Shown here: positions 1-7,355 of the stretch, in pieces
How positions within the stretch are numbered: position 1 is the first letter of the stretch
How the letters are laid out: each line of letters starts with the position of its first letter
Origin: Lysobacter_F sp035645555
Lineage (GTDB): Bacteria > Pseudomonadota > Gammaproteobacteria > Xanthomonadales > Xanthomonadaceae
Length of the DNA stretch: 64,000 nt
Direction of reading: 5' to 3'
Assembly: GCA_035645555.1 (NCBI GenBank)
Contig: DASQMI010000098.1
Coordinates: 1-64,000, forward strand
Translations under genes and position numbers: made by a program
The notes under the pieces: model-generated
The model's database searches: none
What the model saw: the letters and a program-made list of their open reading frames with translations, nothing else
What the model was told of the DNA's origin: nothing

Positions 1-559
1 AGCGTTCCGGCGCATCCTCGTGCAGTTCGTCGGGGCTGCGCCACGGCAGCCGCGTCGCCTCGCCGACCCGCGCCGCGTCGGCGACGATCGCTTCCAGCCA
101 CGCGGCGTGTTCGGTTTCCGCAACCGCCACGCACTCGCCGCTGACCCGGTCGCGCAGCACCGCGGCCGGACAGCGCAGCGCCAGCGCGACCGGCACCGCG
201 CCGGGTGCGCCGGGCAGACGCAGCACCGGTTCCACCTCGCCCGCCAGTTCGTAGGCGAGCAACAGCGCCCAGCCGCCGCGGAACGGCCAGCGCGACGCTT
301 CGCGCGGTATACGCGACGCGCGCCACGCGTCATCGAGCGCCTGAAGGAAGCCGGTGCCGAGCGCGCGGCCGCTGCCGTCGCGGGTGACGCCGTCACGATC
401 GCGGCGCAGCAACTCGCCGCTGGCGACCAGCAGCAGGTCCCAGCGCCCCTGCGCGGTGCCATGCGCGCTGGACTCCAGCAGCACCGGATAACGCGCGGGG
501 TGCAGCCGGTGCAGCGCCAGCAGGTCGGGGCCGCCGGGCAGCGCGCGGGTGACGATCAT
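1..559 (-). CDS. pabB: Aminodeoxychorismate synthase component I, N-terminal part (runs off the window)
   Basis: The frame is open from an ATG at 559 to the window edge, giving about 186 residues. The visible part matches the N-terminal region of the anthranilate synthase I / PabB family: an early ESSAHG segment, a GRWDLLL segment, then FRGGWALLLAYELAGEVEP, which resembles the tryptophan/allosteric-site lid region. PabB makes 4-amino-4-deoxychorismate from chorismate and ammonia for folate synthesis. The C-terminal chorismate-binding catalytic domain lies outside, so PabB rather than TrpE is inferred from the sequence style and from its place directly behind fabF in a fab cluster. The stretch between it and fabF holds short inverted repeats. 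Confidence 0.75.
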   Translation of the reverse strand, partial: MIVTRALPGGPDLLALHRLHPARYPVLLESSAHGTAQGRWDLLLVASGELLRRDRDGVTRDGSGRALGTGFLQALDDAWRASRIPREASRWPFRGGWALLLAYELAGEVEPVLRLPGAPGAVPVALALRCPAAVLRDRVSGECVAVAETEHAAWLEAIVADAARVGEATRLPWRSPDELHEDAPER

Positions 560-563
560 GGGT

Positions 564-642
564 GGGATTCGGGATTGGAGATTCGGGATTGGGGAGAACG
601 AAGCGGCAATGCGCTCATCCCGAATGCCGAATCCCCAATCCC
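564..642. repeat. Intergenic repeat cluster, two direct and two inverted ATTCGG(G)ATTGG-type copies
   Basis: Two copies of a GATTCGGGATTGG unit lie head to tail at 566-578 and 580-592. The same sequence in the opposite orientation appears at 619-642 (CCCGAATGCCGAATCCCCAATCCC). The two halves can fold into one long imperfect hairpin with a loop of about 25 bases. It lies in the roughly 90-base gap between fabF and pabB and encodes nothing. It looks like a dispersed non-coding intergenic repeat; I cannot count copies elsewhere in the genome. A transcriptional role between the two genes is possible but not shown. Confidence 0.7.
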
Positions 643-648
643 TGCTTG

Positions 649-1887
649 TCAAAGCCGCCGGAACACCAGCGTGCCGTTGGTGCCGCCGAAGCCGAAGCCG
701 TTCGACATTGCCACGTCGATCTTCGCCTCGCGCGCCACGTTCGGCACGTAGTCGAGATCGCAGCCCTCGCCCGGCTCGTCGAGGTTGATGGTCGGCGGGA
801 TGATGCCGGAGTGCAGCGCCATCACCGAGAAGATCGCCTCCGCGCCGCCGGCCGCACCGAGCAGGTGGCCGATCATCGACTTGGTGGAGCTGACCATCGT
901 GCGGTACGCGTGGTCACCGAGCGCACGCTTGATCGCCAGCGTCTCGGCGACGTCGCCGAGCGGCGTCGAGGTGCCGTGCGCGTTGAGATAGCCCACCTGG
1001 TCGGGGTTGAGCCCGGCATCCTTCAGCGCGGCGACCATGCAGCGCGCCGCGCCCTCGCCGTCCTCGCTCGGCGCGGTCATGTGGTAGGCGTCGGAGCTGG
1101 CGCCGAAACCGGCGAGCTCGCAGTAGATGCGCGCGCCGCGCTTCTTCGCGTGCTCGTACTCCTCGAGCACGAGCACGCCGGCGCCGTCGCCCAGCACGAA
1201 ACCGTCGCGGTCCTTGTCCCACGGACGCGACGCGCGCGCCGGCTCGTCGTTGCGGGTGGACATCGCCTTCATCGCGCAGAAGCCGCCCATCGAGGTCGGC
1301 GAGGAGCCGCGCTCGGCGCCGCCGGCGAGCATCACGTCGGCGTCGCCGTACTGGATCATGCGCATCGCCATGCCGATCGAGTGGTTCGACGTCGCGCACG
1401 CCGACACCGCGGAGAAGTTCGGCCCCTTGATGCCGGTCAGCAGCGACACCTGGCCAGGCAGCATGTTGATGATCGTGCTCGGCACGTAGAACGGCGACAC
1501 CTTGCGCGGCCCACCCTCGTGGTAGCGCACGGTCTGTTCCTCGATGCCCAGGATGCCGCCGATGCCGGAACCGATCAGTGCGCCGGTGCGTTCGGCATTG
1601 GATTCGTCAACGGTCAGTCCAGCGTCCTCGATCGCCATCAGCGACGCGGCCACGCCGTAGTGGATGAACGGATCCATCTTCTTCGCGTCCTTCGAGCTCA
1701 CCCAGCGGGTGACGTCGAAGTCGCGGATTTCGCCGGCGATGCGGGTGGCGAAGCCGGTGGCGTCGAAATGCGTCACCGGACCGATGCCCGAGCGGCCGTT
1801 GACGATGCCGTCCCAGGTGGTGGCGAGGTCGTTGCCGAGCGGGGAGACGATGCCCATCCCGGTGACCACAACGCGTCGTTTCGACAT
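649..1887 (-). CDS. fabF: Beta-ketoacyl-ACP synthase II (FabF)
   Basis: This 412-residue condensing enzyme elongates acyl-ACP with malonyl-ACP in fatty-acid synthesis. The catalytic triad is visible: Cys164 in SACATSNHS, a His in NAHGTSTPLGD near 304, and a His in KSMIGHLLGAAGG near 341. The glycine-rich C-terminus (GFGFGGTNGTLV) is typical. The start is ATG 1887 (MSKRRVVVTGMG); a longer in-frame start at 1968 adds an unconserved tail and was not used. It lies in the order fabH-fabD-fabG-acpP-fabF. A 213-base gap to acpP contains three overlapping stem-loops. Confidence 0.97.
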   Translation of the reverse strand: MSKRRVVVTGMGIVSPLGNDLATTWDGIVNGRSGIGPVTHFDATGFATRIAGEIRDFDVTRWVSSKDAKKMDPFIHYGVAASLMAIEDAGLTVDESNAERTGALIGSGIGGILGIEEQTVRYHEGGPRKVSPFYVPSTIINMLPGQVSLLTGIKGPNFSAVSACATSNHSIGMAMRMIQYGDADVMLAGGAERGSSPTSMGGFCAMKAMSTRNDEPARASRPWDKDRDGFVLGDGAGVLVLEEYEHAKKRGARIYCELAGFGASSDAYHMTAPSEDGEGAARCMVAALKDAGLNPDQVGYLNAHGTSTPLGDVAETLAIKRALGDHAYRTMVSSTKSMIGHLLGAAGGAEAIFSVMALHSGIIPPTINLDEPGEGCDLDYVPNVAREAKIDVAMSNGFGFGGTNGTLVFRRL

Positions 1888-2003
1888 GACGGACTCCAGA
1901 GTGTGTCGTGACCTCGCCGGTGCGTCACCGGCGCATCCCACGGTCCGTGCGGGGCACGGCACCGGCAACTGTCCACGGGCCGCGGCTGCGGCTCATGGGG
2001 TAC

Positions 2004-2053
2004 GGGGCCGTACGTGGCCCCGCAAATGCGCGGGGCCGCGTAAACGCGGCCCC
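2004..2053 (-). promoter_or_regulatory. Three overlapping, mutually exclusive GC-rich stem-loops in the acpP-fabF spacer
   Basis: Stem A pairs 2004-2009 with 2016-2021 (GGGGCC/GGCCCC). Stem B pairs 2016-2023 with 2030-2037 (GGCCCCGC/GCGGGGCC). Stem C pairs 2032-2040 with 2045-2053 (GGGGCCGCG/CGCGGCCCC, loop TAAA). A and B share bases 2016-2021, and B and C share 2032-2037, so neighbouring stems cannot form at once. No T-tract follows, so this is not a standard intrinsic terminator. A role in mRNA processing, partial termination or protection of the acpP 3' end is inference. Confidence 0.55.
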
Positions 2054-2100
2054 GGGCGGCGGCAGGCACGCGTCGGACGCGGCACCCGCCGGCGTTCGAC

Positions 2101-2340
2101 TCAGGCCTTGACGTGCGCCTTGATGTAGTCGATCGCCTGCTGGACGGTGGTGATCTTTTCCGCTTCCTCGTCCGGGATCTCGCACTCGAACTCTTCCTCG
2201 AGGGCCATCACGAGCTCGACGGTGTCGAGCGAGTCCGCGCCGAGGTCGTCGACGAACGAAGCGTTGTTGGTGACTTCCTCTTCCTTAACGCCAAGCTGTT
2301 CAACGACGATCTTCTTGACGCGCTCTTCGATGCTGCTCAT
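2101..2340 (-). CDS. acpP: Acyl carrier protein
   Basis: This 79-residue acidic protein carries fatty acyl intermediates on a 4'-phosphopantetheine arm. The attachment site is Ser37 in GADSLDTVELVM, the invariant DSL motif. Length and helix pattern are those of bacterial AcpP. The start is ATG 2340 (MSSIEERVKK), with a strong AGAGGAG ribosome site a few bases upstream; an in-frame start further up at 2403 is not credible. It is flanked by fabG upstream and fabF downstream. The strong ribosome site and the structured 3' spacer fit the need for much more ACP than of the neighbouring enzymes. Confidence 0.98.
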   Translation of the reverse strand: MSSIEERVKKIVVEQLGVKEEEVTNNASFVDDLGADSLDTVELVMALEEEFECEIPDEEAEKITTVQQAIDYIKAHVKA

Positions 2341-2429
2341 TGGTGGCTCCTCTCGGGAGGGTTGAATCAAAGGGATAGTGTAGTGGAAACCGGGGCCGGC
2401 CACCGCAACGGCCGGGGTGGCCCGCCCGG

Positions 2430-3173
2430 CTACGGCATGTACATGCCGCCGTTGACGTGCAGCGTCTCGCCGGTGATGTAGGCCGCGGCCGGACCGGCGA
2501 GGAACGCCACCGCGCGTGCGATGTCGGCCGGCTCGCCGAACCGGCCGAGCGCGATCTGGCCGAGCATCGCGTTCTTCGCGTCCTCCGGCAGCGTGCGGGT
2601 CATGTCGGTGTCGATGAAACCCGGCGCGACCACGTTGACGGTGACGTTGCGGCTGCCGATCTCGCGCGCGAGCGACTTGCTGAACGCGATGATGCCGGCT
2701 TTTGCCGCGGCGTAGTTCGACTGGCCGGCGTTGCCGGTCACGCCGATCACCGAGGCGATGTTGATGATGCGGCCCTTGCGCGCCTTCATCATCCCGCGCA
2801 TCACCGCCTTGCAGGTGCGATAGACGCTGGTCAGGTTGGTATCGAGGATGGCCTGCCAGTCCTCGTCCTTCATCCGCATCAGCAGGTTGTCGCGGGTGAT
2901 GCCGGCGTTGTTGACCAGGATGCTGATCGGACCGACGTCCTTGGAGATCGACTCGATCAGCGCATCGACCGCGGCCGCGTCGGTGACGTTCAGCACGCGG
3001 CCCTGCCCGCCGCGCGCGCCCAGCCGCTCGCCGATCGCGGCGGCGCCGCTTTCGCTGGTGGCCGTGCCGATCACGGTGGCGCCCTGCGCCGCCAGTTCAT
3101 CGGCGATCGCGGCGCCGATGCCGCGGCTGGCGCCGGTGACGAGCGCGATCTCGCCTTGCAACGATAGGGTCAT
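2430..3173 (-). CDS. fabG: 3-oxoacyl-ACP reductase FabG
   Basis: This 247-residue NADPH-dependent short-chain dehydrogenase reduces 3-oxoacyl-ACP in each elongation cycle. The cofactor motif TGASRGIG is at residues 13-20, NNAG at 88-91, and the catalytic Ser141, Tyr154 and Lys158 lie in NIASVIG and SNYAAAKAG. The C-terminus (GETLHVNGGMYMP) is typical. The start is ATG 3173 with GGAG upstream; a start 21 bases further out was rejected because its residues are not conserved. It lies between fabD and acpP, transcribed with them. Confidence 0.97.
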   Translation of the reverse strand: MTLSLQGEIALVTGASRGIGAAIADELAAQGATVIGTATSESGAAAIGERLGARGGQGRVLNVTDAAAVDALIESISKDVGPISILVNNAGITRDNLLMRMKDEDWQAILDTNLTSVYRTCKAVMRGMMKARKGRIINIASVIGVTGNAGQSNYAAAKAGIIAFSKSLAREIGSRNVTVNVVAPGFIDTDMTRTLPEDAKNAMLGQIALGRFGEPADIARAVAFLAGPAAAYITGETLHVNGGMYMP

Positions 3174-3218
3174 GGCAACTCCGGTGGAATGCACCGCCCT
3201 GGGGCGGCGCGTGGAAGA

Positions 3219-4166
3219 TCAGGCGGCGGCCCACTCGGCGAACGCGGCGTCGAATTCCGCTGGCGTCCCCAGCGCACGCGCGTCCACCGCCTTGTCGATG
3301 CGCTTCACCAGGCCGGTGAGCACTTTGCCCGGACCGCACTCGGCGATGCGGGTCGCGCCGCTGGCGACCAGCGCCTGCACGCAGTCGGTCCAGCGCACCG
3401 GCAGGTAGAGCTGGCGCACCAGCGCGTCGCGGATCGACTCGACGTTGTCGCGCACCTGCGCGTCGACGTTCTGCACGATCGGCAGCTGCGGCGCGCGCCA
3501 CGCCAACCCGCTCATCGCATCGCTCAGGCGGTTGGCCGCCTCGCGCATCAGCGGCGTATGCGAGGGCACGCTGACCGCGAGCTTGACCGCCTTGCGCACG
3601 CCGCGCTCGGCGAGCAGCGCGAGCGCGCGGTCGACCGCGGCGGCATGGCCGCCGATGACGATCTGTCCGGGCGAATTGAAATTGGCCGGCACCACCACTT
3701 CGTCGCCGGACGCCGCAGCGCAGACCTCCTGCACCAGCGCGTCGTCCGCCCCCAGCACGGCCGCCATCGCGCCGGTGCCAGCCGGTGCTGCGTCCTGCAT
3801 CAGCTGGCCGCGCAGGCGCACCAGCCGTGCGCCGTCGGCGAGCGTGAGTGCTCCGGCGGCGACCAGCGCGGTGTATTCGCCGAGGCTGTGCCCCGCGAGC
3901 TGCGCCGGCTGCGCGCCGTCTCGTGCCTGCCACAGGCGCCACACCGCGATCCCGGCGGCGAGCAGCGCCGGCTGGGTGAACTCGGTGCGGTTGAGCTGGT
4001 CCTCCGGCCCCTGCTGGGCCAGCGCCCACAGGTCCACGCCGGCCCCGTCGCTGGCCTCGGCGAAGCTGTCGCGCACGATCGCGTCGCGCTCGGCCAGCTC
4101 GGCCAGCATGCCGAGCGATTGCGAGCCCTGCCCGGGAAACACGAAGGCGAGTTGCGTTGCGGTCAC
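3219..4166 (-). CDS. fabD: Malonyl-CoA:ACP transacylase (FabD)
   Basis: This 315-residue enzyme loads malonate from CoA onto ACP. It has the N-terminal FVFPGQGSQ motif (8-16), the nucleophile Ser94 in AGHSLGEY, the partner His near 204 in SVPSHTPLM, and a late GQIVIGG loop. The best start is GTG 4166 (TATQLAFVFPGQGSQ), with GGAA about eight bases upstream. The in-frame ATG-type start at 4262 would prepend 32 unconserved residues. It follows fabH after about 110 bases. Confidence 0.96.
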   Translation of the reverse strand: MTATQLAFVFPGQGSQSLGMLAELAERDAIVRDSFAEASDGAGVDLWALAQQGPEDQLNRTEFTQPALLAAGIAVWRLWQARDGAQPAQLAGHSLGEYTALVAAGALTLADGARLVRLRGQLMQDAAPAGTGAMAAVLGADDALVQEVCAAASGDEVVVPANFNSPGQIVIGGHAAAVDRALALLAERGVRKAVKLAVSVPSHTPLMREAANRLSDAMSGLAWRAPQLPIVQNVDAQVRDNVESIRDALVRQLYLPVRWTDCVQALVASGATRIAECGPGKVLTGLVKRIDKAVDARALGTPAEFDAAFAEWAAA

Positions 4167-4275
4167 GCGCGGTTCCGGCGAAAAAACGGAGCGCGATGAT
4201 ACGGGCTGGTGCGCGGGATTGTCTGTACCGCTGCGTACGTTGCATGCCCGCGGCGCGGGCATGCCGCAGACGGGC

Positions 4276-5256
4276 TCAGTAGCGCAGCAGCGCGGCGCCC
4301 CAGGTGAAGCCGCCGCCGAACGCCTCCAGCAGCAGCAGCTGGCCGCGCTGCACGCGGCCGGAGCGGATCGCCGCGTCGAGCGCGAGCGGAACCGAGCCGG
4401 CCGACGTGTTGCCGTGCTTGTCGACGGTGACGACCACGCGGTCCATCGGCATGTCCAGCCGCTTGGCGGTGGCCTCGATGATGCGCAGGTTCGCCTGGTG
4501 CGGAATCAGCCAGTCGATGTCGTGGCGGTCGAGGCCGTTGGCCTCCAGCGTTTCCTCGACCACGGAATCGAGCGCCTTGACCGCGTACTTGAAGACTTCG
4601 TTGCCGGTCATCAGCACGCGCACGCCGGCGTTCTTCTCGCCGGGCTTGAAGCCGACCGAGACGCCGACCGGATTCCACAGCAGCTCCTTCTTCGCGCCGT
4701 CGGCGTGCAGGTGGGTGCTGAGGATGCCGGTCTCACGATCGGCCTTGAGCACCACTGCGCCGGCGCCATCGCCGAACAGCACGCAGGTGGAGCGGTCCTC
4801 CCAGTCGAGCATGCGGGTCAGCGTCTCGGCGCCGACCACCAGCGCGGTCTTCACCGTGCCGGCGCGAATGAACTGGTCGGCGACGGTGAGCGCGTAGATG
4901 AAGCCGGAGCAGGCGGCGTTGACGTCGAACGCACCGCAGCCGCTCGCACCCAGCCGCGCCTGCAGCAGGCAGGCGGTGGACGGAAAGATCAGATCCGGCG
5001 TGGTGGTGCCGACGATGATCAGGTCGAGGTCGGCGGCGCTGACGCCGGCCGCCTCCATCGCGCGGGTGGCGGCCTGGAACGCGAGGTCGCAGGTGGTTTC
5101 GCCGTCGGCGGCGACGTGGCGCTCGCGGATGCCGGTGCGCGCGGTGATCCATTCGTCGCTGGTCTCGACGAAACGCGCAAGGTCGTCGTTGGTCAGCACT
5201 TTCTCCGGCAGGTAGCTGCCGGTCCCCGCGATGCGGGAATAGATACGTTCGCTCAT
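4276..5256 (-). CDS. fabH: Beta-ketoacyl-ACP synthase III (FabH)
   Basis: This 326-residue enzyme starts fatty-acid chains by condensing acetyl-CoA (or other acyl-CoA primers) with malonyl-ACP. The catalytic triad is Cys116 in NAACSGFIYAL, His in WLIPHQANLR near 253, and Asn in KHGNTSAGS near 283. A GTG directly precedes the ATG chosen (GTG-ATG); ATG 5256 is preferred, with TGGAG upstream. In many proteobacteria plsX lies between rpmF and fabH. Here the 162-base gap to rpmF has no room for it. Confidence 0.97.
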   Translation of the reverse strand: MSERIYSRIAGTGSYLPEKVLTNDDLARFVETSDEWITARTGIRERHVAADGETTCDLAFQAATRAMEAAGVSAADLDLIIVGTTTPDLIFPSTACLLQARLGASGCGAFDVNAACSGFIYALTVADQFIRAGTVKTALVVGAETLTRMLDWEDRSTCVLFGDGAGAVVLKADRETGILSTHLHADGAKKELLWNPVGVSVGFKPGEKNAGVRVLMTGNEVFKYAVKALDSVVEETLEANGLDRHDIDWLIPHQANLRIIEATAKRLDMPMDRVVVTVDKHGNTSAGSVPLALDAAIRSGRVQRGQLLLLEAFGGGFTWGAALLRY

Positions 5257-5418
5257 CACCGCTCCAGCGACGCCGCCGCCAAGCGCGTCGGGGCGCTTGC
5301 GCGGCGCAGGGGAGTGACGCTTGTGGACCGGCGTCGCCGGCCGGACGTCTGACCGTCCCCTCTTCCGGTCAGATCACGAAGGCGGATGGCGCGCGCCGTG
5401 CGGACACGGCGCCGGCGC

Positions 5419-5613
5419 TCATTCCTCGTCGACGATCTTGGTCTTCGGCTCGACCACGCGACGGCCGCGGTAGTAACCGTCGGCGGTCACGTGGTGGCGC
5501 AGGTGCGTCTCGCCGCTGGTCGGATCGGTGGCGAGCTGCTTGCTCTTGAGCGCGTCGTGCGAGCGGCGCATGCCACGCTTGGACGGGGTGACGCGGGACT
5601 TCTGAACGGCCAT
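5419..5613 (-). CDS. rpmF: 50S ribosomal protein L32 (bL32)
   Basis: This 64-residue basic ribosomal protein begins MAVQKSRVTPSKRGMRRSHD, the conserved bL32 N-terminus, and has HHVTADGYYRGRRVV in the second half. No zinc-binding cysteines are present, so it is the cysteine-free form common in proteobacteria. It is encoded just downstream of yceD, as in other gammaproteobacteria, which links ribosome and lipid synthesis in one transcript. The start ATG 5613 follows GGAG. Confidence 0.97.
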   Translation of the reverse strand: MAVQKSRVTPSKRGMRRSHDALKSKQLATDPTSGETHLRHHVTADGYYRGRRVVEPKTKIVDEE

Positions 5614-5684
5614 GGTCTTGCTCCAGGTGAATCGTTGTGTCGCGCGGGCTCGCGCTCGGATGTGGGCTCGCGCGCGCGGCGCGA

Positions 5685-6212
5685 CTAACTCGGTTTCTTC
5701 TTCAGCGCTTCCAGCGCGGCGAAGGGGTTGGCGCGCGGCGCCTCGTCCTCGGACGGAGACCACTCGCGCTCGACCGCTTCGCTGCCCGGCGCCACCGGCA
5801 CCGCCGGCACCGCCAGGATCAGCTCGTCCTCGACCAGTTCCGCCGGGCTGAGCATGCCGTCCTCCGGCACCAGCAGCGGTTCGTAACCGGCCGGCAGCGA
5901 GGCCTCCTCGGCCTCGTCGCGGATCAGCCCCAACCGCTGCACGATCCGCACCGGCAGCAGGAAGCGCTCCAGGCTGCGCTGGCACGCCAGCGGCAACTCG
6001 GCTTCCGCCTGCAGCTCGACGTACGCCACCTGCAGCGCGTCGCGATCGAACTGCAGCGAATAGCGCACCATGCCTTCGCCGTCGAGCAGAAGATCGCCCA
6101 GCCGCGACAGCGCGGACAGCGGCAGCTGTCCTTCGACGCCACGCCGGGCCGACACCATGCGCCAGGCGTCCAACGCGTCGGGCAAGCGCCCTGCCGGAGT
6201 TCCCGCTGACAT
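5685..6212 (-). CDS. yceD: YceD/DUF177 family protein
   Basis: A 175-residue acidic protein of the YceD family. It shows the family pattern of an early VEGQLPLSAL strand region, a central hydrophobic stretch, and a later LPLACQRSLERFLLPVR segment where related proteins carry conserved Cys residues; one Cys is retained here. The near-C-terminal NPFAALEALKKK is also typical. The family is linked to 23S rRNA accumulation in plants and bacteria. It lies immediately before rpmF, its conserved partner. The start at 6212 is uncertain because no clear ribosome site precedes it; 6251 is the alternative. Confidence 0.9.
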   Translation of the reverse strand: MSAGTPAGRLPDALDAWRMVSARRGVEGQLPLSALSRLGDLLLDGEGMVRYSLQFDRDALQVAYVELQAEAELPLACQRSLERFLLPVRIVQRLGLIRDEAEEASLPAGYEPLLVPEDGMLSPAELVEDELILAVPAVPVAPGSEAVEREWSPSEDEAPRANPFAALEALKKKPS

Positions 6213-6375
6213 AAGGCGCGAAATGGTAGGGACCGCCCCCGAATGTGTCAAACCGGACGTTCACGCGGGCGCTCGCGCTTGACCCCGCCGACACATCATT
6301 TGCGGAGAATGCGGGCGGTCACGCAGACTTCCTCCCTCCACCACCATCCCCGCCGCCCTGGTCACATCCCTGCTC

Positions 6376-6726
6376 GTGCTGCTCGGTCTGCTCGCGGTCG
6401 CCGCCGCGGGTCTGCTGCTGGTCCGCGCCTACCGACCGACCCGGCGCGAACGCGCGCTGCGGCAGGTGCTGGATGCCGCCGATGCGCTGGAAGACCGGCT
6501 GCGGGTGGCGCGCGCCGAGATCGAGGCGGTGGTGGGCGAGCGCGACCGCGACCCGGTCGGCGACGCGCTGCGCGAGATGCTTCGGCAGCGGCTGTGGCTG
6601 CGCGACCACGGCGCCAGCGCCAGCATCGAACAGCTCGACCGGGTGCGCGCCACCATCGACCACGCGCGCGGTCGCATCGACGACCAGCTCGACCAGATCG
6701 AGCGCGCCCGCGCGCCGCTGACCTGA
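6376..6726 (+). CDS. Small membrane-anchored helical protein, function unknown
   Basis: A 116-residue protein I do not recognise. Residues 1-18 form one hydrophobic helix (LLGLLAVAAAGLLLVRAY), followed by a charged, Arg/Glu/Asp-rich helical region to the C-terminus with heptad-like spacing (REMLRQRLWLRD, IDDQLDQIERAR). This suggests a single-pass anchor with a cytoplasmic coiled coil. The GTG start at 6376 lacks a clear ribosome site. The frame stays open upstream to about 6340 with hydrophobic residues (TTIPAALVTSLLV), so the true N-terminus may be longer. It lies 47 bases before maf, on the same strand. Confidence 0.55.
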   Translation: MLLGLLAVAAAGLLLVRAYRPTRRERALRQVLDAADALEDRLRVARAEIEAVVGERDRDPVGDALREMLRQRLWLRDHGASASIEQLDRVRATIDHARGRIDDQLDQIERARAPLT

Positions 6727-6773
6727 ACGGCTGAACCGGCCGGCTCCGTCTCCGCCCGGCGATAATCCGCCGG

Positions 6774-7349
6774 ATGGCCGCGCTGATCCTCGCCTCCACT
6801 TCCGTCTACCGCCGCGAACTGCTCGCGCGCCTGCGCCTGCCGTTCGATGTCGAACGCCCGCACGTCGACGAAGCCCCGCTCGAGGGCGAGGCGCCGCTGG
6901 CGCTGGCGCAGCGGCTGGCGCGGGCCAAGGCGCTGGCGGTGAGCGCGCGCCACCCGGATGCCTGGGTGATCGGCTCCGACCAGGTCGCCGCCCTCGGCGA
7001 ACGCGCGCTCGGCAAGCCGGGCGGGCGCGACGCCGCGATCGCTCAGCTGGCGTCGATGAGCGGCCGCGCGGTGGCGTTCCATACCGCGGTGTGCCTGGCG
7101 CGCGGCGGCGAGGCGGTCGGCACGGCGCTGGACACCACCACCGTGCGGTTCCGTCAACTCGACGCGGCGGCGATCGCGCGCTACGTCGACGCCGAGCAGC
7201 CGTTCGACTGCGCCGGCAGCTTCAAGTCGGAAGGGTTCGGCATCGTGCTGTTCGAGGCGATCGAAAGCCGGGATCCGACCGCGCTGGTCGGCCTGCCGCT
7301 GATCGCGACCGCGGCGCTGCTGCGCGCGGCCGGCTTCGCCCTGCCCTAG
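6774..7349 (+). CDS. Maf-like nucleoside triphosphate pyrophosphatase, YceF type
   Basis: A 191-residue Maf/HAM1-fold protein that hydrolyses non-canonical or modified nucleotides to monophosphates; the YceF branch prefers 7-methyl-GTP. The N-terminal LILASTSVYRRELL is the family signature, with VIGSDQVA near 64, GKPG near 78, and a CAGSFKSEG segment near 145. YceF rather than YhdE is supported by ASTS...RRELL and by its place divergent from yceD, as in E. coli. A GATAAT hexamer at 6761-6766 lies only seven bases before the ATG and no ribosome site is visible, so the mRNA may be leaderless. Confidence 0.93.
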   Translation: MAALILASTSVYRRELLARLRLPFDVERPHVDEAPLEGEAPLALAQRLARAKALAVSARHPDAWVIGSDQVAALGERALGKPGGRDAAIAQLASMSGRAVAFHTAVCLARGGEAVGTALDTTTVRFRQLDAAAIARYVDAEQPFDCAGSFKSEGFGIVLFEAIESRDPTALVGLPLIATAALLRAAGFALP

Positions 7350-7355
7350 CCGCGC

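Noticed and set aside
564..642. CRISPR-like array
   Set aside because: Only two direct copies with no unique spacers, plus inverted copies; no cas genes. It is an intergenic repeat.
1888..1968. Longer FabF start
   Set aside because: 27 extra residues have no family support; MSKRRVVVTGMG is the usual N-terminus.
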